In this document: piece by piece, positions 52,309 through 60,611 of the stretch
Layout: each line of letters opens with the position of its first letter
Numbering within the stretch: position 1 is the stretch's first letter
Assembly: GCF_016598575.1 (NCBI RefSeq)
Contig: NZ_CP066801.1
Coordinates: 5,218,529 to 5,282,528 of the forward strand
Length of the DNA: 64,000 bases
Direction: 5' to 3'
DNA from: Streptomyces sp. HSG2
Lineage (GTDB): Bacteria; Actinomycetota; Actinomycetes; Streptomycetales; Streptomycetaceae
Notes under the pieces: model-generated
Told to the model about the DNA's origin: nothing
What the model saw: the letters and a program-made list of their open reading frames with translations, nothing else
Databases searched by the model: none
Position numbers and translations under genes: made by a program

Positions 52309-53207
52309 GCGCGCCACCGGTGTCGAGCGTGCCCACCGACGGCGTGGAGCGGATCGTGCTCGGACGCGGCTGCCACCGGCTCGGTGCCTGGCGGGCCGCT
52401 CCCGTCACCGGCAGCCCCCGGGCCGTGCTGGTCGCCGTCCACGGCCGGGCGATGTCCCCCGGCTACTTCGCCGGGCCGGTCGCGCCGCACACCTCTCTGC
52501 TCGCCCTGGCGTCCTCCCTCGGCCACACCGTCCTGGCGGTGGAACGGCCCGGTTACGGCCTCTCCCGCTCGTCCCTGCCGCTCGGGCTGCCGCTGGCCGA
52601 TCAGGCCCTCCTGCTGCGCCGGGCCATGGCCGACTACGCCGACCAGCACCCGGTCGGGGCCGGGTTCTTCCTCGTCGGGCACTCCGACGGCGGCAAGACC
52701 GCCCTGTACCTCGCGGGTGAGCAGTGGGGCGAGACCCCGGCGGAACGCCTGCTCGGACTGGACCTCAACGGCTGCGGCTGGCACTACTCCCCGGCCGCCG
52801 CCCACTTCCCGGACACCATGAACGGCGGAGCGGGCCAACTCAACTGGGGCCCGCTGCGGCTCTATCCGGGAAGCACCTTCCACGCCAGCCGCGCCCTGCT
52901 CCGCGATGTCCCGGCCGCCGAGGAGGCCGAGACGGCCCACTGGCCGGCGCGGTTCCCGGCCGTCGCGGCCCGTGTGCGCTGCCCCGTGCGGCTCACCTTC
53001 GGGGAGCACGAGGGCTGGTGGCGTCTGGACCGGGACGAAATGGCCGCCATGGCCGCCTGCTTCACCCGGACGCGCCCGCCCGTCGTCGAACGCGTCCCGG
53101 AGGCGGGCCACAACCTCAGTCTCGGACTGGCCGCTCCCCTCTACCACTTGCGCGCGCTGGCCTTCCTGGAGGAGTGTCTGGCAACCGTCCCGACCTCCGT
53201 CCGGTGA
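52305..53207 (+). CDS. alpha/beta hydrolase (end of main operon)
   Basis: A 300-aa protein from GTG 52305 overlapping the trpC-like stop (GTGA). Visible features: VAVHGRAMSPGYF, FLVGHSDGGKTALYL (nucleophile Ser in GHSDG), FGEHEGWWRL (probable acid) and VPEAGHNLSLGL (catalytic His). It is likely a hydrolase or thioesterase that releases or trims the product. It is the last gene of the coupled run, since the next gene starts 150 bp on. Confidence 0.85.
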   Translation: MSAPPVSSVPTDGVERIVLGRGCHRLGAWRAAPVTGSPRAVLVAVHGRAMSPGYFAGPVAPHTSLLALASSLGHTVLAVERPGYGLSRSSLPLGLPLADQALLLRRAMADYADQHPVGAGFFLVGHSDGGKTALYLAGEQWGETPAERLLGLDLNGCGWHYSPAAAHFPDTMNGGAGQLNWGPLRLYPGSTFHASRALLRDVPAAEEAETAHWPARFPAVAARVRCPVRLTFGEHEGWWRLDRDEMAAMAACFTRTRPPVVERVPEAGHNLSLGLAAPLYHLRALAFLEECLATVPTSVR

Positions 53208-53357
53208 CGACCGCGTATGTGCGCGAGCGTGTGGAACATGGACCGCACATCCCGCCGGATGCTGGGATGGTCCTTCGAGAAGTACGGATGGTGCGTCTCG
53301 GCCGCGTATCGCCCGTCGGCAGCCGGGGAGAGTCCGCCCGACCGTTAGGACGGCAAC

Positions 53358-53945
53358 GTGAGTCACAACCCTCCCCACGTCTCGACCCCGTGGGCCCCCG
53401 GCCGCCGGCCCGCGCCCCCGCCGGGCCGTGACCGGGCCGCGGGGCCGCTCCTGGGAGCGTCTGCCCTCTGCACCGGCCTGATGGCCGGGCTCTTCTTCGC
53501 CTACGACATCTCCGTCATGCCGGGCCTGGCGGAGATGGACGACCGCGCGTACGCGGCGGCCATGCAGCGCTTCAACGCCGTGATCGACGGCAGCGCGCTG
53601 TTCGGCCTGGTCTTGCTCGCGTCACTGGCCTCCACGGTCGCCTCGGCGGTACTGGCCTTCCGGAGGAAGTGGCGTGCGGTGGCCCTGCCGCTGATCGCGG
53701 CGGCCTGCTGCTACACGGCGGTTCTGGTGATCACCGTTGCGATCAACCTCCCGCTCAACGCGGAGCTCGCGGCCCTCGGGGACCCTGCGACCGCCAGGGA
53801 TCTCCCGGAGGTGATCGATGACTTCAAGTCGGTGTGGGTTCCGGTGAACATCGTCCGGACGGTGCTCTGCGTGCTGAGCCTCGGGGCGCTGTGTTCCGCC
53901 CTGGTCCGGTACGGTCGCGCGACCGCACCCCTCCGGCGGGTGTGA
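53358..53945 (+). CDS. DUF1772 (anthrone-oxygenase-like) membrane protein 3
   Basis: A 195-aa protein from GTG 53358. The first 28 residues are Pro/Arg-rich and cytoplasmic. Four hydrophobic segments follow, with DUF1772 blocks TGLMAGLFFAYDISVMPGLAEMDDRAY, AALAVLVIT-like VLVITVAINLPLNAELAAL and W-x-PVNIVRTVLCVLSL. It stands after the main operon, 150 bp downstream, so it may be part of the cluster. It is the third member of this family in the window. Confidence 0.8.
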   Translation: MSHNPPHVSTPWAPGRRPAPPPGRDRAAGPLLGASALCTGLMAGLFFAYDISVMPGLAEMDDRAYAAAMQRFNAVIDGSALFGLVLLASLASTVASAVLAFRRKWRAVALPLIAAACCYTAVLVITVAINLPLNAELAALGDPATARDLPEVIDDFKSVWVPVNIVRTVLCVLSLGALCSALVRYGRATAPLRRV

Positions 53946-54057
53946 CCGACGGACCGCGCCCTGGAGGAAGGGGTGACGGCGGGAGTCGGGGAAGAGCACG
54001 TATGTGTCGAACGGGTGCACCTGTTAAAGCAATGCAGTGAGGTTTTCTCAACGGTGG

Positions 54058-54470
54058 TCACTTCCAGATTCCGTTGAGGACGAGGGCCGCGCGGGCGATG
54101 TCGCCGATCCGGCTGGGGCTGAGCGTGACGTGCTGCAGGGTGCGCCACCGCTGCTTGAGCTCGGCGGCGGTGCGCTCGCCGAGGGCCCGGATGTGCCGCA
54201 CCAGCATGTTGAGCATGCGGGTGTCGGCGTGAAGTGCCTGTTCGGACTTGCCTCTTGGGCGGCGGACGGGGATGCGGATGCCGATGCCCGCGCCGATGTA
54301 GCCCTTGTCGGCCAGGGTCGGCAGGGCGTGGATGCGGGCTGCGATGATGTCGGGGGTGGAGCCGGGTTCGACGTCGGAGACCCACCAGATCCGCGGCGTC
54401 GCCGTCAGGGACAGCCGGCGGTACGCCGGGATCTTCGTCTGGTCGTGGATGTCCGCCCACGCCGGAACAA
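54058..54470 (-). pseudogene. DDE transposase, C-terminal fragment
   Basis: The minus-strand frame reads PAWADIHDQTKIPAYRRL...PTLADKGYIGAGIGIRIPVRRP...MLVRHIRALGERTAAELKQRWRTLQHVTLSPSRIGDIARAALVLNGIWK and stops at 54058. This is the tail of the IS5-type HTH/DDE transposases common in Streptomyces (ADKGY holds the second Asp, GERTAAELKQRWR the Glu). The N-terminus is missing from about 54470. Confidence 0.75.
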
Positions 54471-54471
54471 T

Positions 54472-54757
54472 CGGCGGACTCGGGGGCGCGGGGTCCTACG
54501 TGCTCGCTTTCACCGCATGGGGACAGTGGTTCGTGTTCGCCCGAGTCTGGCTGCCGCTGACCGGTCGGCTCCCCTGGGATCTCGTCGCCTTCCTGGAGGA
54601 TGCCTACCACCGCGGAGTACTTCGGCAGACCGGCGCCGTGTACCAGTTCCGACACTTGCGGTTGCAGCATCACCTCGGCAGCGCGTTCCGCCGACATGAC
54701 GCCGCCTTCGCCCCGGTCACCCTTCCGTCCCCACGGACTGGCGCCGGCGCCTCCTGA
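54472..54757 (+). pseudogene. C-terminal fragment of a NACHT-type NTPase-like membrane protein
   Basis: The frame reads GQWFVFARVWLPLTGRLPWDLVAFLEDAYHRGVLRQTGAVYQFRHLRLQHHLGSAF and stops at 54757. The segment WLPLTGRLPW-x3-FL-x2-A-x2-RGVLRQ-x-GAVYQFRH-x-RLQ is typical of the C-terminal end of large Streptomyces NACHT-domain proteins. No NTPase motif is upstream, because the transposase fragment begins there. Confidence 0.5.
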
Positions 54758-54952
54758 CCATGGGCGTGCGATACCGGACGACCGTCGGGACGACCGGTCC
54801 GGGCGGGGAGGATGGCCCACTCCGGTGAATGCCGGTCAGATATGGCCGGTGGCACGGCCTGTCCATCGAACAGCGCGGGACACCAACATCGGGGAGTCCG
54901 GCCCGCCGTACCTCATCGTGCCGCGGGCACACCCCTCGATGAAGGGTTCCCG

Positions 54953-56061
54953 ATGATGTCCCTCCGCCGCACCGCCGCAGGCGCCGCCCTCGCGTTTGCC
55001 GCCCTGACGGGCACCGCCGCAGCGCACGCCGACACACTGAGGACCGCGCCCGCGGTCAGCACCCCCCCTACCGTCGCCGCTCTCCCCGTCTCACCGACGG
55101 GCACGGGCTGACCGTGCTCCCCGGGGCCACCGAGGTGCACAGCCCCACCGACTTCACGCTCACCGTCACCACGAAGCAGCTCTCGGGGCAGCACAAGATC
55201 CGAGTTCTCCTTCCCGCCGGGTACGACACCGCCCCCGAACGGCGTTGGCCGGTCACCTACTTCCTGCACGGCGGCGGCGGCACCGTCGACGACGTCACGG
55301 CCGCCCCGGCACTCCACTCCGAGTCGATGATCACCGTGGTGCCGGACGGCGGGCTGAAAGGCTGGTACGCCGACTGGCAGATGCAGAACACCGCCGAAGG
55401 CGCCGCGAACTGGGAGACCTTCCACCTCACCCAGGTCGTCCCGTTCATCGACGCCAACCTTCGTACCCACACCGACCGGGACCACCGGGCGGTCATCGGA
55501 CTGTCCATGGGCGGCTACGGCTCCCTCCACTACGCCGAGGCCCGCCCCGACCTGTTCGGTCACGTCGCCGCGCTCTCCGGAGGAATCGACTTCGGCATGC
55601 CCCAGGTCCGCGCCGCCGTCCTGGCCACCGAGCTCAACCTCACCGGCGCTTGGTGCGCCGTGAGCAGTTCTTCCAGCACGTCCGGCTCCGGCCAGTGCAC
55701 CGGCTACGGTCCCTACGTCGACAGCGACGCCGTCTTCGGCTCCCCGTACCCGGTCTTCAACGCCGACCGCGTGTGGAAGGCCGTGGACCCGGCCGCGCCT
55801 GCCAACCTCGCCAAGCTGTCCCGCACCGGCATCACCCTCTACACCGGCAACAACGATGTCATCGACGTCCACACCGCGGCGGCCTCCCAGACCGTCAAGG
55901 CCCGCCTCGACCAGCTCGGCATCCCCAGCCGCCTCGTGAATTACGGCAACGGCGCCTCATTGGCCCCGGGCTGCAACGGCGGCCACAACTACGGTTGCTG
56001 GGCCCCGGCATTCGCCGACTACGTTCCGCGCCTCGAAGCCGCCTTCGCCGCGGCGGGCTGA
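54953..56061 (+). pseudogene. secreted esterase (antigen-85/EstA-like), frameshifted
   Basis: Starts at ATG 54953 with a signal peptide (LRRTAAGAALAFAALTGTAAAHA). After the run of seven C (about 55062-55068) the frame is lost and hits a stop at 55109-55111. In the neighbouring frame the mature esterase continues without a break to 56061: VTYFLHGGGGTVDD, GLSMGGYGSLHYA (nucleophile Ser), GNNDVIDVH (Asp) and GGHNYGCW (His). One base change in the C-run would restore it. It is either a true pseudogene, phase variation, or a sequencing error. Confidence 0.8.
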
Positions 56062-56155
56062 CGCACGCCCAGGCCCCCGGGCCCGCGCACACCCCATCGC
56101 ATCGCATTCACAGGCACCATCTGCCCCCTTTCCCCCTCTGCTCGGAGGAACGACC

Positions 56156-56630
56156 ATGACCGAATCGCCTCCCACGGGCCGCCGACCCCACCTCTCGCGC
56201 CGTACCGTCCTCAGGGCCGGCGGCAGCCTTGCCCTGGGCGCAGGCCTGGCAGCCGTCGCCCCGGCTACTCCCGCCTGGGCCGCACAGCGCGGCACCCCCC
56301 TGTGCGACGAGCCCGGGGACTCGGCGGCCGCCCAGGGGATCGGCTCCAGCGACCTCGCCATCCCGTACTACCGCGAACACGACGGCACCTGGGGCTACGT
56401 CTTCGGCGACACATGGTCCGGCATGCAGCAGTACGGCGACTACCTCGGCTCGCCGCTGATGCTTTGCCAGGGCGGGTTCGACGCCTCCGGCGCGACCCCC
56501 ATCTCGTTCACCTGGGCACTGCCCACGGGCGGCCGGGCCCGGCAACTGTTCGACTGGCGATTGCATCGAGTTCGGCGGACGCACGTACATCCAGTACACC
56601 TCGGTCGGCACGTCCACGACCGGCTGCGGG
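56156..56630 (+). pseudogene. Tat-secreted DUF4185-like protein, truncated
   Basis: Starts at ATG 56156 with a twin-arginine signal (LSRRTVLRAGGSLALGAGLAAVAPATPAWA). The mature part SSDLAIPYYREHDGTWGYVFGDTW and GSPLMLCQGGFDASG resembles the first blades of DUF4185 beta-propeller proteins. After about residue 130 the frame shifts (the alternative frame reads CIEFGGRTYIQYTSVGTSTTG) and then an IS5-type fragment begins near 56630. Most of the gene is gone. Confidence 0.55.
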
Positions 56631-57194
56631 GGAAAGTGCGCGAGGCGGCCGGGCGCGATCCGGAGCCGACGGCCGCGGTGATCGACTCACAGTCGGTGAA
56701 GGCCGACGCGGTAGTGGGGGCCGACAGCCGCGGCTATGACGGGGCCAAGAAGATCTCACCGATCAGCCCGCATCGGCGCCAGCGCCGCCAGAACGCGTAG
56801 ACCCGGTCCCAGGCGGGGGAAGTCGACCGGCAGGCTGCGCCACTTGATGCCGTTGTCGACAACGTAGAAGACCGCGTCCAACATCACGCGGTGGCAGTAG
56901 CTCTCCGGCCTGCCGCCCCGGCCCTCCAGCCATGCCGGGACCGGCAGCAGCGGCCGGATCTCCTGCCACTGGGCATCCGTCAGGTCCGTGCCATAGGCCC
57001 GGACCCGGTCGGGCTGGTCGGCCGCGTTCCCGAACCGGTGAACGAGGCAATCGCACGCCCCGCCGGACGAGTTGTAACCGGCAGCCTCGACCGCGTAGAA
57101 CGGTGACAACAGGGCCTCCTGGCGTGATCGGTTTCTCACCAGAGGCCCTGTCTTCATGCACGGCCACGGCAGAATCACTCGCCCCGAGGGTCAC
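56631..57194. pseudogene. scrambled IS5/IS112-like transposase remnant
   Basis: Two halves of one IS5-type transposase lie in opposite orientation. On the plus strand, 56631-56757 reads VREAAGRDPEPTAAVIDSQSVKADAV...GYDGAKKI (first catalytic Asp). On the minus strand, about 57010 down to 56760 reads YGTDLTDAQWQEIRPLLPVPAWLEGRGGRPESYCHRVMLDAVFYVVDNGIKWRSLPVDFP (N-terminal DUF4096), with a one-base frameshift at the end. The junction is at 56757-56760. An internal inversion plus deletions best explain this. Confidence 0.65.
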
Positions 57195-57318
57195 TTTCGA
57201 TCACACCGCACTCAAGATCGATAGGGCAACGGCTTCTTAGAGTGCGGAACGTGAGCTCTTGTCCGTTTCGTGATTGAGGGTTGGGGAAGGACCGCTGGTC
57301 GTGGGTTCGGGGTGGCCT

Positions 57319-57741
57319 TCAGGTCTCGGGGCGGGTGAACAAGCCGGGTTCAGGTTCGACGAGGATGCCGCGGCTGACCAGGCGTTTCAGTTTGGAGCGG
57401 ATGCCTTCGGTGTTCTTCGGGAGGGTCGGCAGGTCGAGGGCCTGGCAGAGGTCGCGGGCGCGCATCGGTCGGCCCTCGTCGGCCAGGGCGGTGAGGATCT
57501 GCTGGTAGGCGGGGTGGTCCGGGATGTCGGGGCGGTCCGGCTCAGTGGCGGGTGTGGGCAGTGGGAGAGCGAGGAGGGTCTTGCGGGTGATGCGCAGGTT
57601 CTCGCTCTCCGCGTCGATCTCGCCGAGCCGCACTCTGAGCTCCTCGATGCGGTCCCGGAACTGCCCGGCCTGGTCGGCTAGTTCACGCTCGCGGGTTTCG
57701 ATGTGTTCCAGGATGGCTTTGACCTGTGGGTTCTCGCTCAC
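57319..57741 (-). CDS. IS-encoded coiled-coil/winged-helix protein (copy E)
   Basis: Intact 140-aa companion protein from GTG 57741, overlapping the transposase stop by four bases, as in copy A. Confidence 0.75.
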   Translation of the reverse strand: MSENPQVKAILEHIETRERELADQAGQFRDRIEELRVRLGEIDAESENLRITRKTLLALPLPTPATEPDRPDIPDHPAYQQILTALADEGRPMRARDLCQALDLPTLPKNTEGIRSKLKRLVSRGILVEPEPGLFTRPET

Positions 57742-58568
57742 GTGGTCCTCCAGGAAGCGAGGGTGGCTCCGGTGAGTCGGCGGCTCATCACGGAGGTCAT
57801 CGCCCAGAAGACGCGGGATCGGGAGGAGGCGGGCCGGTGTTCGTAGTCGCGTACGAGACGGCGGTAGAACATCAGGATCCCGTTCGTCTGCTCCACGATC
57901 CACCGCTTGGCCTGCACGACGAAGCCCTTGCCGGCCGGGTTGCGCTCGACGATCTCGACGTCGATGCCCACGTTCTTGCCGTGATCGACGACCTTCTTCT
58001 TGAAGCCCTGGTCGACCAGGGCTTTGGCCACGGTGTCGCACTGCCCGGCGACACCGTCCAGCAGGGCGATGCCGGCGGTGTTCTCGTGCGCGGAGGCGGG
58101 CAGGACGACGCAGTCCACGACCAGGCCCAGTACGTCCACGGCCAGGCATCTCTTCCTCCCCGGCACCCTTTTCGCGGCGTCCTTGCCGGTCGTCGTGGCC
58201 GGGACGCCGACTGCGGCGTGGATGCTCTGCGTGTCCAGGATCACCAGGCTCGGGTCGGCTAATCGTTTCCGCTTCTCTCGCAGATGCCAGCGCAGCAGGT
58301 CGTGAATGTCCTGGTCGGTGCCCTCGTCGCGCCAGAGGTAGAAGTAGTACTTCACCGCTCCGGGCGGGGGCATGTCGTGGGGCAGGAACTCCCACTGACA
58401 CCCCGTGCGATTCTGGTAGAGGATGGCGTTCACGATCTCCCGCATCGCGTACTTCCCCTGATGCCCGCTGACCGACGGATGCCGGGCCTTCCACGCCGTG
58501 ATCACGGGTTCGACGAGCTCCCACTGCTCATCGGTGAGATCACTCGGGTACGGCTTGCGCATGCTCAT
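57738..58568 (-). CDS. IS5-family transposase (copy E)
   Basis: Intact 276-aa transposase from ATG 58568, the same as in copies A and C by eye, with LDTQSIH, VDQGFKK and WIVEQTNG catalytic blocks. Confidence 0.9.
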   Translation of the reverse strand: MSMRKPYPSDLTDEQWELVEPVITAWKARHPSVSGHQGKYAMREIVNAILYQNRTGCQWEFLPHDMPPPGAVKYYFYLWRDEGTDQDIHDLLRWHLREKRKRLADPSLVILDTQSIHAAVGVPATTTGKDAAKRVPGRKRCLAVDVLGLVVDCVVLPASAHENTAGIALLDGVAGQCDTVAKALVDQGFKKKVVDHGKNVGIDVEIVERNPAGKGFVVQAKRWIVEQTNGILMFYRRLVRDYEHRPASSRSRVFWAMTSVMSRRLTGATLASWRTT

Positions 58569-58669
58569 GCCACAACCCAAGCGAACCCCGAACGCCTGAC
58601 CGGCAACGATGCCCCAACGTCACACCATCGAGCGATGACAAGACCGACAGAACGCCACATACCGCACTC

Positions 58670-59216
58670 TCAAGTCCGGTGGGTGGGCTGGTGTGTGTTG
58701 GGGTGTCAGGGGGATGGTGTGGGTGGTTGTGGTGGTGTTGGGTGGTCTTGTTGGTTCGGGTCGGAGCCGGTGGGTGGGGGTTCGGGTTGGTCGGTCACGG
58801 CCTGGTCCTGGCCTTGAGCGCCGGTCGCCGCGCTGTGGTTGCCTGTTTCCGGACCCTCGGGCGCGGGCCCTCGGTACTCTGGAATCCGGCCGGGTGCTGG
58901 GTCGAGTTCACCGTGGTGGGCTTGAGGGCGATCAAGGTCGAGCGTTCTCGGTGGGCTCCGGGTGACGACGCTGATCGGCGTCGCGGTTCTTTCCCCTCCC
59001 GTCGGCCGTACCGGCGCTATGCGTCGACCGAATCCACCGAAAGACGGACAACAACACCATTCGGCGCGGCCGGCGGGTGATTCACCCTCACACGCGCACG
59101 ACAGGCGCGCCGGCCGTGACCGTCGGCTCGACCGCCGGCCGCCCTGCCGGGTGCGTCCTCGCCGCGGCCGGCCTGTGCGCGCATTGGCCCGACTCTCGGG
59201 GGCATGACCGCAGCTC
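58670..59216. other. 547-bp subtelomeric spacer, no convincing gene
   Basis: The first 130 bases are strikingly rich in G and T on the plus strand (ggtgtgtgttggggtgtc-like runs). The only long frames are Pro/Arg-rich without motifs. I see no gene here. The skewed part could be the tail of a lost Pro/Gln-rich gene on the minus strand (its translation reads PEPPPTGSDPNQQDHPTPPQP) cut off by IS copy E. Confidence 0.4.
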
Positions 59217-59264
59217 AAGGGGTAGCCGCACTGGTGCGGCTACCCCTTGCCGCACCAGTGCGGC
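59217..59264. repeat. paired palindromes near the telomere
   Basis: A perfect 15-bp-arm hairpin: AAGGGGTAGCCGCAC (59217-59231), TG, GTGCGGCTACCCCTT (59234-59248). It is followed at once by a second palindrome GCCGCACCAGTGCGGC (59249-59264), which is the exact reverse complement of the core of the first (GCCGCACTGGTGCGGC, 59225-59240). The two can therefore also pair with each other. It may be a terminator or a protein-binding site. The cold-shock gene follows 166 bp on. Confidence 0.75.
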
Positions 59265-59430
59265 GGTAGGGGATCCAGGAGTGGATGTTGGAGGGAGTGA
59301 GAGAGCTGTCGAGAAGACCTCGGTGTGTCGTTCACTCGTCAGGGTGAGGTCGGGTCCTGTCGGGTCCGTTTGGTCGCTCTTGTGTTCCTAGGCTGCGGTT
59401 GACATCTGCGACCACGTGTATGGAGGCATC

Positions 59431-59646
59431 GTGTCCGAGCGGGAGAACGGCACCGTGAAGTGGTTCAACGAGGCGAAGGGCTACGGCTTCATTACGCCGG
59501 ATTCGGGGCCACCCGATCTCTTCGTTCACTTCCGTGCCATTCGGTCCGGTGGCTTCAGGTTTCTCAAAGAGGGCGAGAACGTCACCTTCGAGCGGGTCCA
59601 AGGACAAAAGGGCGAGCAAGCAGACAGGGTCTGCGTCCCGGATTGA
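59431..59646 (+). CDS. cold-shock protein (CspA family)
   Basis: A 71-aa protein. I chose GTG 59431, with GGAGG at 59422-59426, over the GTG 59416 frame start. It has NGTVKWFNEAKGYGFITPD (RNP1, K-G-Y/F-G-F-I) and DLFVHFRAI (RNP2), the single OB-fold that binds single-stranded RNA and DNA. The segment RAIRSGGFRFLKEGENVTFE is standard. Cold-shock genes are common in Streptomyces chromosome arms. Confidence 0.92.
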   Translation: MSERENGTVKWFNEAKGYGFITPDSGPPDLFVHFRAIRSGGFRFLKEGENVTFERVQGQKGEQADRVCVPD

Positions 59647-60330
59647 GTTCCGGGGTGATGATCTGCGGGTTCTTGTCGGTGGTGGTTCGGCGGCGGCCGT
59701 CCTTGCCCGGACAGAGCCCGGCGAGCCCGTCCGAGTCGCCCTCCGCCACCGTCTGGTCGTAGCGGTCCTGGAACGACTGGAGACGGGCGCACAGCTCCGT
59801 GCCCGTCTCCGTCTCCGCCGCCTCCACCCGCTCTCGCGCCTCCCGCACCGCCGGGTCGGACAGCACCGCCTGGACAACGCCCTCCGCCTCCACGAAGGCT
59901 GGGCCACGACGGGGTCCAGTCCTCGTCCACGGCCAAGAGCCCGGCCTCCCGCTCCGGGTGTTCGGCCAGCGCCCCGGGACGGCGCAGGTTGGACAGCCAC
60001 TGCCCCACGGGCTTGTCGAGCGCGGCCGCCGACCTCGGAGCGCACAGCGTCCAGTGCTCCTGGTAGTACACGCGGGCCGCTGCCAAGTTCTCCTGGAACC
60101 GCGCGTCGGCCGCCGTCCAGTCCATGCCCAGCCTCTCCAGCCGCGCGGCGCGCCGGCCGTTCATCTGCCCGGCCCCGTAGGCCCGTCGCTGCTCCGCGAC
60201 CCAGGTCCCGAGCGGGAACGCCCCCTCCTTGCGCTCGTACGGCACATTCGCGTTCCCAACCCGCTCGACGTACTCCTTGAGCTTCGCCCAGCCGCGCGCC
60301 CAGTTGGACGTCCTTGGGTCTGATGGTGTC
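59582..60330 (-). pseudogene. helicase-associated (HA) domain gene remnant
   Basis: The minus-strand translation has two HA repeats: NWARGWAKLKEYVERVGNANVPY...FPLGTWVAEQRRAYGAGQMNGRRAARLERLGMDW and FQENLAAARVYYQEHWTL...KPVGQWLSNLRRPGALAEHPER. Near 59894 the frame shifts and continues VEAEGVVQAVLSDPAVREARERVEAAETETG in another frame. No helicase core is present. HA repeats occur at the C-terminus of telomere-linked helicase-like (TtrA-type) proteins of linear Streptomyces replicons, so this may be what remains of one. Confidence 0.6.
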
Positions 60331-60611
60331 GTCGACTCTGGGGCTCCTCGGTGCCTGCACAGTGCTCCAGGTCCACCAGGGCTACATCGACCGCGGACGC
60401 CGGCCCTGAGGGCGCGGCCATGGTCATCGGTCCTCTCATGAGTCCCATCTGACCTTCTGTCACCATCCTCCGCATCCCGGGGGAACCTCAATCAAGGGGA
60501 AGCTTCAGTCAATCCGTGTTAGATGGGTTGGACTGGGCTGCGGTTGCTCACGCCTAAGGTGATCATTGCCATGCCATCCACTTCACCGATCGCCAGCGCA
60601 ACCAAGCGAAG

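Larger units (their letters stand above)
57240..58669 (-). mobile_element. IS5-family insertion sequence, copy E (1430 bp, minus orientation)
   Basis: Full-length, same orientation as copy C. Terminal repeats GAGTGCGGAACG (57240) and CATACCGCACTC (ends 58669). The flanks are TTA on the left and TCA on the right, so there is no matching target duplication, unlike copies B and C. That suggests recombination between IS copies or later change at one side. It separates the decayed region from the subtelomere. Confidence 0.9.

Noticed and set aside
20406..58669. Composite transposon carrying the biosynthetic cluster
   Set aside because: The IS copies are directly repeated, but the outermost flanks (TGA versus TCA) do not match and copy C has its own TGA duplication, so it inserted alone.
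58706..59218. 170-codon minus-strand frame
   Set aside because: Low-complexity Pro/Arg/Gln composition and no motif or ribosome-binding site. Described only as a possible tail of a lost gene.
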